Assembly: GCA_938009735.1 (NCBI GenBank)
Contig: CALLIG010000147.1
Span: forward strand, 1-43,953
DNA length: 43,953 nt
From: an uncultured Flavobacteriaceae bacterium
GTDB lineage: Bacteria > Bacteroidota > Bacteroidia > Flavobacteriales > Flavobacteriaceae
Reading direction: 5' to 3'
The translations under genes were made by a program, and so were the position numbers. Shown here one piece after another: positions 32,938-41,679 of this stretch. Numbering within the stretch: position 1 is the first letter of the stretch; each line of letters starts with the position of its first letter. The notes below the pieces were generated by a model. That model did no database searches and had not been told where the DNA came from. It saw nothing but the letters and a program-made list of their open reading frames with translations.

Positions 32938-35715
32938 TTAAAACTTGAAATTATAAGTGATTGATGGAATTGGAATGGCGAAAATGGAGCTTTTAAATGC
33001 CTTCACTTCTCCACCTTCAGAAACAAAAAATACCGAATACGGGTTGGCTCTTCCTAAGACATTATACACCGATATATTCCAAAAACTATGAGCGAATTTT
33101 TTAATTTTATGATTGCCTTCTATGTTTATACCCAAATCTAAACGGTAATAATCAGGAATTCTAAATTCGTTTCTATTACTATAGAAAACATATTCTGAAT
33201 TATTGAAATTATATTGTCCGATTGGATAAGTTACAGGACGGCCTGTTTGATATGAAAAATTCATTGAGGCGCTGTAACGTCTCGTAAACTTCCAATTAGC
33301 AACCAAACTAACATCATGTGGTTTGTCATAATTAGAAGGAAAATATTGTCCCCCATTTATACGTTCTTCAGAAAAATCACTCGCAAACTTTATCAATGAT
33401 CTTGAATAAGTATATCCTAACCACCCGTTAAGTTTACCTGAATTTTTACGGACTAAGAATTCAACACCATATGCTTGTCCCTGCCCTTGTAAAACTTCTT
33501 GCTCTATGTTATCATTCAGAAGTAGTTGTGCTCCTGTTTTAAAATCTAAAATGTCATCTGCAGTTTTATAATAACCTTCAAGACTGATTTCATATTTATC
33601 ATCATCAAAGTTTTTAAACAAACCTAAACTCACTTGATTTGAACGTTGGGGTTTGATATTAGAATCTGATAGTTTCCAAGTATCAATAGGTGAAACTGTT
33701 GTAGTGTTAGAAAGGGTATGAATGTATTGGTACATACTATTGAAGCCAGCTTTCACCGAAAAACTATCACTAAAAGAATACCTACCCGACACTCTAAATT
33801 CAGGACCGCCATAGGTTTCTATAGTCTCACCATCATCATAAGTAACATTTTCTACTAAAGTGGCTTCGTTTCTGGGCTGTCCTGCCGCATAAACTCCTTG
33901 TATCGATGCGCCTAAAGCCATATAAAATGAATATCGAATACCTGCCTCTATGCCAATCTTGTCGCCTATTCTAATATTATCACTCAAGAAAATAGCACTC
34001 TCTAAGGCCCGATCTTCAGCAATTTCAAACGGAGAAATAATCGATTCAGGTCCTTGTGGTTTTATAAAACCTGGGTTTACACTATACAACTTGCTTGAGA
34101 GTCCGTAATCAATTGTATGTGTATCATTCCATAAATACTTAAACTTTAGTTTTACTTCTGTTTCATTTACGCTATACCCTAATTCAAAATCATTATTGGC
34201 TTGGCCATCAAAATCAATTCCGAAAGCATATTCGCTATTCGTGAGAATCAAACTTCCGTTGTTGCGTTCGTTGAATTTATGTTTATAATTTAAAGCAAAG
34301 AGTCTATTGCTATAACCGTATAAAGAATCAGAGGTGATACTGAAAGCATCTTTGCTGTAGTAACCAGTAACTTTCAGCTGATTATTTTCATTGATCTTAT
34401 GCTTATAATTCGCTACTACATCGTAAAATGATGCAGAGCTGTTTTGTAGTGCATCATCATCTAAAGCATTTAATATCCAATCAGAATAGGCGCCACGCCC
34501 TCCTATTACCAAAGAAGATTTTTCTTTTGCTATAGGAATTTCAAGCATCAAATTCGCCGTTACCGGTCCAATAGAGGCTTCCCCTGAAAACTTTTCGTCA
34601 TTTCCATCAATAGTCGTAATATCAAAAACGGATGACAATCGACCCCCAAATTCCGCAGGAACATTTCCTTTATAGATATCAACGCCTTTGGTTACAAAAG
34701 GGTTTAAAGCCTGAAAAATTCCAAAAAAGTGGGTTGGATTATATACTACTCCTTCATCCAATAATATTAAGTTCTGATCTGTTTTTCCACCACGTACGTT
34801 AAGTCCTGAAGCACCTTCACCTGCATTGGTAATACCCGGTAAGGTTGTCGCAACTGATAGAATATTACGCTCACCCAAAACCATTGGAATGTCTTTAGTT
34901 TCTTCAGATTCTATAGTTGTAGAGCCCGTAATTTCTTCTTCAACATTTTTGGCTTTGTCTGCTTCAACTACAACTTCATCTAACTGCTCAATACTCTCAT
35001 TTAAATTAAAATCTAATTGACCTTCATTATAAATGAGAATCCTTTTTTGTTGCGATTCTATGCCCAAGGCTTTGGTTTCGAAAAGGTTTTCTCCGACAGG
35101 TAAATCAATTTCATAAAATCCATTCTCATCAGTAACCGTTCCTATTCTTCTATTCTTTACTACTAACGATAGATCAGGAATAGGTCTACCAGTCTTCGCA
35201 TTTTTCACATAACCTGAAAGCTTATAAGTTCTTTTTTGATCATTAAGCGTTTCTTTACCGATGCGAACTGTTTCTATATTTAGTTGCCGCGGAAGTTGTT
35301 CATCAGCAAAAAATACAGGATTTAGCGTTTTACCTATATTGTCTATTTCTGTTATTTGTTCTGCCCTTTGCTTTGAACTTTCAAAGAATCGATTAGGTAG
35401 CTCATCATAGATGATATTATTTTGAGTTAAAACAATCTTTTCATTATCGAGTATGTAGAAATTTAAAATGGTGCTTTCAAACAAGTCCCCTAGTACCTGC
35501 TGTACTGCTGAGTTTTGATATGTGCCAGAAACTAATTGATCACCTAGCCAAGCATCGACATAGTAAAATTGATAAGAGCTTTGCTCCTCAATACTTTGAA
35601 GCACATCGCTAATTTTTGCTTCAGTATAATCTAAAGAAACTCTTATGGTGTCATTTTGAGCAATTGCCCAATTTGAAACAAAAACTAAAATTAAAACAAG
35701 GATTAAATTTTTCAT
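32938..35715 (-). CDS. TonB-dependent outer-membrane receptor with STN and carboxypeptidase-like domains
   Basis: The ATG at 35715 (925 residues) gives the signal peptide MKNLILVLILVFVSNWAIAQ; a TTG at 35772 would add 19 unlikely residues. Domains in order: an STN domain (about 22-100, TIRVSLDYTEAKISDVLQSI), a carboxypeptidase-regulatory-like domain (about 165-245, YKLSGYVKNAKTGRPIPDLS), a plug (about 285-390, with LNVRGGKTDQNLILLDEGVV), then a beta-barrel ending in a terminal Phe (ITYNFKF). An STN domain often marks receptors that signal to an anti-sigma factor, but no sigma/anti-sigma pair is nearby. The ligand is unknown. It is the first gene of the operon and lies just below a perfect inverted repeat at 35732-35766. 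Confidence 0.9.
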   Translation of the reverse strand: MKNLILVLILVFVSNWAIAQNDTIRVSLDYTEAKISDVLQSIEEQSSYQFYYVDAWLGDQLVSGTYQNSAVQQVLGDLFESTILNFYILDNEKIVLTQNNIIYDELPNRFFESSKQRAEQITEIDNIGKTLNPVFFADEQLPRQLNIETVRIGKETLNDQKRTYKLSGYVKNAKTGRPIPDLSLVVKNRRIGTVTDENGFYEIDLPVGENLFETKALGIESQQKRILIYNEGQLDFNLNESIEQLDEVVVEADKAKNVEEEITGSTTIESEETKDIPMVLGERNILSVATTLPGITNAGEGASGLNVRGGKTDQNLILLDEGVVYNPTHFFGIFQALNPFVTKGVDIYKGNVPAEFGGRLSSVFDITTIDGNDEKFSGEASIGPVTANLMLEIPIAKEKSSLVIGGRGAYSDWILNALDDDALQNSSASFYDVVANYKHKINENNQLKVTGYYSKDAFSITSDSLYGYSNRLFALNYKHKFNERNNGSLILTNSEYAFGIDFDGQANNDFELGYSVNETEVKLKFKYLWNDTHTIDYGLSSKLYSVNPGFIKPQGPESIISPFEIAEDRALESAIFLSDNIRIGDKIGIEAGIRYSFYMALGASIQGVYAAGQPRNEATLVENVTYDDGETIETYGGPEFRVSGRYSFSDSFSVKAGFNSMYQYIHTLSNTTTVSPIDTWKLSDSNIKPQRSNQVSLGLFKNFDDDKYEISLEGYYKTADDILDFKTGAQLLLNDNIEQEVLQGQGQAYGVEFLVRKNSGKLNGWLGYTYSRSLIKFASDFSEERINGGQYFPSNYDKPHDVSLVANWKFTRRYSASMNFSYQTGRPVTYPIGQYNFNNSEYVFYSNRNEFRIPDYYRLDLGINIEGNHKIKKFAHSFWNISVYNVLGRANPYSVFFVSEGGEVKAFKSSIFAIPIPSITYNFKF

Positions 35716-35731
35716 TAGGTTGGTATATTTT

Positions 35732-35766
35732 AACGACTTTATTAATAGAACACAGACAAAGTCGTT
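35732..35766. promoter_or_regulatory. Perfect 9-bp inverted repeat upstream of the TonB receptor operon
   Basis: AACGACTTT (35732-35740) and AAAGTCGTT (35758-35766) are perfect inverted repeats separated by 17 bases, 17 bases upstream of the receptor ATG. It could be an operator for a dimeric regulator or an RNA hairpin in the 5' leader. There is no U-tract, so it is not a terminator. Confidence 0.5.
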
Positions 35767-35838
35767 GAACAAGCTAAAAGCTATTATTTGAGTTAATTAG
35801 TCAATTGAATATAAGAAATTAATCTTTGAATACTAATA

Positions 35839-35870
35839 AAAGTCTAGGTTTGAGGGCATTTCAAGACTTT
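35839..35870 (-). terminator. Weak terminator-like hairpin downstream of the penicillin-acylase gene
   Basis: On the minus strand AAAGTCT pairs with AGACTTT around an 18-base loop and runs into TTATT. It lies 70 bases after the stop at 35940. The large loop and AT-rich stem make it a weak candidate. Confidence 0.35.
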
Positions 35871-35939
35871 ATAAACAATAAGCATCAAAAGAAAAAAAGA
35901 GGGGTTTTACACTATACTACTGTAATACAATACCTTAGA

Positions 35940-38333
35940 CTACTTCGTAGTGAAAATTAATTTAGAATCAGCTTTCGCCGTAATTTCTTCACGGTTCATC
36001 ATCATCTTTCTAAACTCACCATTTAAAAACATTTCGGCTTGATCTTGATAGTGTTTGCTAAACGGATTACCCGATTGCCCAGTTGGAATAATACTCATGC
36101 TATTTTCAATATCTGAAAAATCAATAACTCGTCTGGTTGATGGTCCACCAGTCACCTTATATTCGCCACTTTCTGAATATCCGAAAGCCATGTTATTGAT
36201 TACTTCACGCGTTCCGTTTATAGGATAAGGACCAACATTAAAAAAGGAGCGTAGCGCATCTACTTGACCGATCGGATGACCATGTTCTATAGTATGAACC
36301 CTACCCCATGTCCAAGTTTCCATATCATTACCCAATTTTGTTTCCAAATCTGCAAGGGCATCTAAAAAGGATGCCTGAACAATACTTGCTTGATTTTCAA
36401 CTATGGCTTCGGTTTTAATATTATCCCACCAAACGGAGTTTGGGTTCGAAGCTAAAGGTGCAATTATTCGCTTATGTAAATGCGTGGATACAAATTGGTT
36501 GAACATTTCTGGACCCAATTCATCTGCAAATGTATTTTTAAGATAGAAATATATCCATCTGTGAAATACTGTAGCCTCAATACTTTCAACAGGATAATCG
36601 CCCTTCCAAGCATTCAATCGATCTAAAACTTTGACTTGTTTCTCTGTTAGACCTTTTGCCTCTATTAATTTACCAAAGGTTTTTAAGATGGATGGATTTA
36701 CGGCAGATGTAACATCATTAATCATTTCACCAACTTCTTCTTTGCTCCAATCATTTTTTGGTTCTAAAAGTTGAACGATTCTTTTCGCTCTGTTTTCAGG
36801 CAAGTAATACCCCGGATATTTCATACCTGCGATAGAATCAGGTTGATTATTAGCTGAATACACATAATTCCATGGCGGATTTATCGCATGTGGATTTTCA
36901 GAAAATGGAAGGTACTTCTTATCTTCACTTAAACCTGAACCCGGCTCAAAGACAAATTTTGTGTTGACACTATCCGGAATTTGATACAATCTCGCTGTTG
37001 CCCACCAAGCTACATTTCCTTTAGCATCACCATACATAATATTTAAGCCAGGTGCATGAATATCTGCTAAGGCCGTTTCAAATGCTGCAATATCATTCGC
37101 GTAACTTATTCCATAAATAGCACGCATTGCCTTGTTTTCGCCATTTGTATAGGTCCAAGACATGCTTATCGGTCGCTCACCAGTAATCTGATCTGCAATT
37201 TGATTTAAAACGGGACCGTGGTTCGTTCTTTTAAAATTGAAATTATAATCTTCGGCATCCTTCACTTTAATAATTCTAGAAACCTTCTCAAAATCTACCC
37301 AGCCGTCTTTACCTTTATATTGGTCTTTATTTGCAGGATTCCCCTCTTCATAGTAAAAATCAACATCATCATTTTCAAACATCGTAATTCCATAAGCATT
37401 TATTCTATTATGTGCTAGTAAAGGGAATGGAAGTCCAGCAATGTGATAACCATAGCGCTCATAACTCGGCGTGCTCACATGTGCCTCATACCATACTGAT
37501 GGCTGCGAAAAACCAATATGTGGATCATTCGCTAAAATCACTTGCCCATTTTTTGTTTTTTCAGGGGCTATAACCCAACTATTACTACCTTCAAATAAAG
37601 GAATATCTATTTCACCCAAAGCATCGGTTAGCATAGCGGTAATAGTATTTTGTATAGAGTCTTTTGCTTGTTCTTGATAGGTTTTAATCCAAGTAGTATT
37701 GGGGTCAACATCAATTTCTAAATCTACTAGATATTCAACACCTAATTTATTTTTGAGATTACTAAGAAATGGGTCCGTTTTATGTGCCATAGCAAAACTA
37801 AACGCCATGTATCCCATGGTGTTATAAATATCTTTCAGTACAAAAGGTTTTCTTTCTATACCAGTTAAATAAAATTCAACTGGTTTCGGACCATCAGAAA
37901 TGAATTGATTGATTCCGTCTAAATATGCCTGAGAGAGTTGTATTTCTTTGCTATTTAAATCAAGTTGAGCAACTGTTTTTTCTGAGTTTTCATCAATTCC
38001 TAAGGATAAAAAGAACTTATCCGTTTTCAACATATCGACACCAAATACTTCTGATAAACCACCACTACCAATACGTCGAAGCAATTCCATTTGCCAAAGT
38101 CGATCTTGAGCATGTACATAACCTAAGGCTTGAAAAGCATCTTTTTCTGATTTTCCATAAATATGTGGAATTCCAAAATCATCGTAATAAACATCAACTT
38201 GTTCAGAAAGGCTAGTTAATTGTTTTTCTCCGTCATAATCAGGGGTTAAAGTATATGTAAAAACACCTAGAAAAAGAGCAAACAGTCCAACTAAAGCCAT
38301 TAATACCAGACCAATCTTTTTAATTTTTTCCAA
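35940..38333 (-). CDS. Penicillin-acylase-family Ntn hydrolase, membrane-anchored
   Basis: 797 residues starting at TTG (38333). This start gives a basic tip (EKIKK) before the membrane helix (7-28), whereas the next ATG (38300) would lose it. The precursor-type organisation is clear: an alpha part with VYYDDFGIPHIYG and HAQDRLWQMELLRR, then the processing site FEGSNSWVIAP, where S250 would become the new N-terminal nucleophile, and the beta part with NDPHIGFSQPS and TNHGPVLN. Such enzymes cleave amide bonds of acylated compounds, for example beta-lactams, acyl-homoserine lactones or acyl amino acids. The substrate cannot be told. The anchor places it in the periplasm or outer side of the inner membrane. 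It is single and divergent from the metallopeptidase gene. Confidence 0.88.
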   Translation of the reverse strand: MEKIKKIGLVLMALVGLFALFLGVFTYTLTPDYDGEKQLTSLSEQVDVYYDDFGIPHIYGKSEKDAFQALGYVHAQDRLWQMELLRRIGSGGLSEVFGVDMLKTDKFFLSLGIDENSEKTVAQLDLNSKEIQLSQAYLDGINQFISDGPKPVEFYLTGIERKPFVLKDIYNTMGYMAFSFAMAHKTDPFLSNLKNKLGVEYLVDLEIDVDPNTTWIKTYQEQAKDSIQNTITAMLTDALGEIDIPLFEGSNSWVIAPEKTKNGQVILANDPHIGFSQPSVWYEAHVSTPSYERYGYHIAGLPFPLLAHNRINAYGITMFENDDVDFYYEEGNPANKDQYKGKDGWVDFEKVSRIIKVKDAEDYNFNFKRTNHGPVLNQIADQITGERPISMSWTYTNGENKAMRAIYGISYANDIAAFETALADIHAPGLNIMYGDAKGNVAWWATARLYQIPDSVNTKFVFEPGSGLSEDKKYLPFSENPHAINPPWNYVYSANNQPDSIAGMKYPGYYLPENRAKRIVQLLEPKNDWSKEEVGEMINDVTSAVNPSILKTFGKLIEAKGLTEKQVKVLDRLNAWKGDYPVESIEATVFHRWIYFYLKNTFADELGPEMFNQFVSTHLHKRIIAPLASNPNSVWWDNIKTEAIVENQASIVQASFLDALADLETKLGNDMETWTWGRVHTIEHGHPIGQVDALRSFFNVGPYPINGTREVINNMAFGYSESGEYKVTGGPSTRRVIDFSDIENSMSIIPTGQSGNPFSKHYQDQAEMFLNGEFRKMMMNREEITAKADSKLIFTTK

Positions 38334-38486
38334 ATTGAATATTTTTCAGGAAAGATATAATTAAATACAAGACCAGATTAGAAAAGCTATTCAAAAAATG
38401 TATTTTTCAAACTCGTATATAATTAAAAGTTAAATTTCTAACAATTTTTACTTAATTTACACCAAACATAAAAACCTAATACTATT

Positions 38487-39653
38487 ATGAAAATGATTAC
38501 GAAAAAAGTTTTCCTAGTTGCATTGGCCACAGGATTTATCTTAGCTTCTTGTAACAATGAAGAAGAAACCTTAATTGGCCCAGAATCAGATTTGAACGCA
38601 GTTTCTGCGAAAGCGTCGAGCAATTCTATTCCGCAGAATATTGACGGTAATTTAAACTGGAATCTTCCAGGAATAAATTCACATGAATTTAAAAACAATT
38701 TCAATGCTGTCGTACCAAGTGAGTGTGGCGATACGCCATTTCGTGCAGTAACTTCATTTTACAATGATGCGCTAATTAATGGATTCTTAGGCAGTTGGGA
38801 CGGAAACCCTGATGCTATTGATGTCATACTTGATGACTATTTCATCATCAATCAAATTGCTGCTTTTGATAACATCAATACAGATACGTTTGGCGCTAGT
38901 GGTGAGTATACGCGTTATGTAAACAACAGAGTGAGAAGCCTTGAAAAATTCTGGGATATGCCAGATTTGATTAGTGTTAGAGGACAGCATACATCAACCT
39001 TAGAAGATTTGAATGTTCTGCGTTATGTCTATGAAAATTACTCGGATGCGACTCCTGAAGATATAAATTATCTTTTGGGAATTGCAGAGCACTTTAATAC
39101 TACGAGTGATCAAATTCCAGAAAATCCATTTTACGCTTCTGACGGATTTGCAACCTTTAGTGGAATTATTGTTGTTGGTGATGGTATTGTTTCAATGCTT
39201 GCTGAAACAGGCTTAGATCCAAAAGTAGTTTGGTCTGGTATTCTTGCACATGAGTGGGGACACCAAATTCAATTTCAAAATTTTGGTAACTGGGAATATC
39301 CTATACCAGCATTCATAAACACACCAGAATCTACCCGTATGACTGAGTTGGAGGCTGATTTTCTAACAGCTTATTATTTAACTCATAAGCGTGGAGGCAC
39401 TTATAACTGGAAAAGAGTTGAAGATGTACTAGCTTCTTTCTTTAATATTGGCGATTGCGGATTCGAAAGCCCAGGTCATCATGGTACACCAGATCAACGT
39501 TTAGAAGCAGCTAGACAAGGCTACTTATTAGCAGCTAACCAGAAGAAAAAAGGACAAATTTCTAGTGCTCAATCGGTACATGATGCATTTCTTTCGATAC
39601 TACCAGGTGTAGTTGGGAGTGACGTTGCCGACAATGAAGGAAATTTGCAATAA
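38487..39653 (+). CDS. Zinc metallopeptidase lipoprotein (HEWGH, YpfJ-like HGTPxQR motif)
   Basis: 388 residues, lipobox LASC (Cys22). The zinc site is HEWGH (255-259), with ELEAD (287-291) supplying a likely third ligand 28 residues after the second histidine. Near the C-terminus HGTPDQR (332-338) matches the HGTxxQR motif of the neutral zinc metallopeptidase (YpfJ/PF04228) group. The N-terminal 150 residues are specific, with no family I recognise. An anchored peptidase on the outer surface or periplasm is the likely setting. The targets are unknown. The following hairpin is a shared terminator with the DsbD gene. Confidence 0.82.
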   Translation: MKMITKKVFLVALATGFILASCNNEEETLIGPESDLNAVSAKASSNSIPQNIDGNLNWNLPGINSHEFKNNFNAVVPSECGDTPFRAVTSFYNDALINGFLGSWDGNPDAIDVILDDYFIINQIAAFDNINTDTFGASGEYTRYVNNRVRSLEKFWDMPDLISVRGQHTSTLEDLNVLRYVYENYSDATPEDINYLLGIAEHFNTTSDQIPENPFYASDGFATFSGIIVVGDGIVSMLAETGLDPKVVWSGILAHEWGHQIQFQNFGNWEYPIPAFINTPESTRMTELEADFLTAYYLTHKRGGTYNWKRVEDVLASFFNIGDCGFESPGHHGTPDQRLEAARQGYLLAANQKKKGQISSAQSVHDAFLSILPGVVGSDVADNEGNLQ

Positions 39654-39670
39654 GCAAAATATATAAATGT

Positions 39671-39700
39671 AAAAGCCACCTATCTAGGTGGCTTTTTTTA
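39671..39700. terminator. Bidirectional terminator between metallopeptidase and DsbD genes
   Basis: AAAAGCCACCTA and TAGGTGGCTTTT form an almost complete stem with a tiny loop, flanked by A- and T-runs on opposite sides. It lies between convergent stops (39653 and 39718) and suits both directions. Confidence 0.88.
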
Positions 39701-39717
39701 TTAGTCTACTTTTTAAA

Positions 39718-41679
39718 TTATTGATTAAATTTTTCCAAACCTGCTAGCAACCATGCCTTATAAGTATCTCTATCGGTATACTGAACAGCATTATTTAAAA
39801 CTTCTAAATCTGGTGAAAGCAACACATAATACGGCTGAGAAGCGGCATTAAAGTTAATCGTTTGAAAAGTACCCCACTTCTGCCCTACTGTTTCTATAGT
39901 TTTTACACGGCCTGATTCGTATTGAAAATCAAACTGTTGCGCTTCTAAAAGTTCTTTTTGATCATCTACATACAACGAAATAAGCACATATTCTTCTTTG
40001 AGAATTGGAAAAATATCAGCTTCGCTCCATACATTTTCTTCCATTTTACGGCAATTCACGCAAGCCCAGCCAGTAAAATCCAGCAAAATGGGTTTGTTAA
40101 CTGATTTCGCATAAGCGACCCCTTCGTCGTAATCTTTGAAACAATTTAAACCTAGAGGACAATCATTTTCTTGAGCGGCAATGGTATAAAAATCAGGAGG
40201 AAGAAATCCGAATAACTTTAAATCTATCACTTGGGTCAAACCAAATATCAAATACATCGAAAACCCTGCACTTAATAAGCTTACAAATTTTCTTGCATTG
40301 GATAACTTTTGCTTTGGACCATCATGCGGAAATTTAAAAACACCGAATAAATACAAAGCCAACAATACAAAAAGAATAATCCAAATTCCGATAAATATCT
40401 CTCTTTTGAATATGCCCCAATTACTTACCAAATCTGCATTCGATAAAAACTTCATTGCTAACGCAAGTTCAAGAAAACCAAGGGTGACTTTTACGGTAGT
40501 CATCCATCCGCCAGACTTTGGTAATGAGTTCAACCATGCTGGAAACAAAGCGAACAAAGCAAAAGGTAAAGCTAACGCTACTCCGAAGCCCGTCATGCCT
40601 GCAGAAAGGTTTGTTGCTACATCGCCCTCCGCCAAAGCGGTACTACCCAAGAGACCTCCTAAAATAGGTCCCGTACATGAGAAAGAGACAATCGCTAGTG
40701 TTACTGCCATAAAAAAGATGCCAATACCGCCACCTATTTTGGTCGAAGCCTCATCCATCTTATTTGCCCATGAATTCGGTAGTGTTAATTCATAATACCC
40801 AAAAAATGAAAAAGCAAAGAATACGAAAATCACGAAAAACAATAGGTTCAGCCAAACATTCGTTGCTATGGTATTGAGTATTTGCGAATCGACAGAATCA
40901 AAAATGTGAAAAGGTAGACTTAATAAAAAGTAGATTAAAACAATGAAAAAACCATATAGAAGCGCATTTGCAATTCCTTTAGATTTAGTTTTGGACTGTT
41001 TTGTGAAAAAGGAAACCGTTAAAGGTATCATCGGAAACACACACGGTGTTAACAATGCTATTAATCCACCAAGAAAGCCAAGTGCAAAAATGCTCCAAAT
41101 ACCCGATTTTTCTTCTGTAGCGGTCGCTTTATCAACAAGTAAATCTTTGTTTTTTAAATCTAATCGCATTGCATTACTCATCGCTAAACTACGCGCATCA
41201 ACTGTTTTTACAGTACTTGTTGCCGCACCACCGTCTAATACAAATTTGAAATCGTGCTCTTGTTGAATGCATACTTCTTTACATACTTGATACCATATAT
41301 TAACATCAATCTGACGTATATCTTTATTTAGAAGCCTAATTTTTTGTTTAAAAATAGCTTCTTTAACAAAAAAGATTTCCTCTACCCCAAATACTTCCTC
41401 GTACTTTTTTTCGGTTTTGCTCTCTGTGGTCTCACCAATTAATTCATAGGCAATACCTACATCAATATATTTAAGTTGACTTGGTCCAGAGCCTCCTTCA
41501 GGATTATGCTGCGAAAATATATGCCATTCATCAGCGATTTTCGCTGTCATGATTAATTCATATTCCGTATCTGAAATTTTATTTAGCTCTTGAGACCAAA
41601 GTAATGGCTCATCATCGGTTTGTGCAAAAATCGATAAGAAACTAAAAAATAATAGTAAACTTAATAGTACTTGTTTCAT
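39718..41679 (-). CDS. dsbD: DsbD-family thiol:disulfide interchange protein
   Basis: 653 residues. A signal peptide (1-20) precedes an N-terminal DsbD-alpha-like domain with C133 and C137 (QVCKEVC). The membrane part (about 195-490, eight helices) has C213 in TPCVFP and C335 in FSCTGP, the two cysteines that pass electrons across the membrane. The C-terminal thioredoxin domain has CVNC (C540, C543) in FTGWACVNCRKMEE. All three redox pairs are intact, so it can carry reducing power from cytoplasmic thioredoxin to periplasmic partners, for example for disulfide repair or cytochrome c maturation. Its ATG overlaps the tilS stop by 4 bases, so the two are translated together although their functions are unrelated. 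Confidence 0.92.
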   Translation of the reverse strand: MKQVLLSLLLFFSFLSIFAQTDDEPLLWSQELNKISDTEYELIMTAKIADEWHIFSQHNPEGGSGPSQLKYIDVGIAYELIGETTESKTEKKYEEVFGVEEIFFVKEAIFKQKIRLLNKDIRQIDVNIWYQVCKEVCIQQEHDFKFVLDGGAATSTVKTVDARSLAMSNAMRLDLKNKDLLVDKATATEEKSGIWSIFALGFLGGLIALLTPCVFPMIPLTVSFFTKQSKTKSKGIANALLYGFFIVLIYFLLSLPFHIFDSVDSQILNTIATNVWLNLLFFVIFVFFAFSFFGYYELTLPNSWANKMDEASTKIGGGIGIFFMAVTLAIVSFSCTGPILGGLLGSTALAEGDVATNLSAGMTGFGVALALPFALFALFPAWLNSLPKSGGWMTTVKVTLGFLELALAMKFLSNADLVSNWGIFKREIFIGIWIILFVLLALYLFGVFKFPHDGPKQKLSNARKFVSLLSAGFSMYLIFGLTQVIDLKLFGFLPPDFYTIAAQENDCPLGLNCFKDYDEGVAYAKSVNKPILLDFTGWACVNCRKMEENVWSEADIFPILKEEYVLISLYVDDQKELLEAQQFDFQYESGRVKTIETVGQKWGTFQTINFNAASQPYYVLLSPDLEVLNNAVQYTDRDTYKAWLLAGLEKFNQ

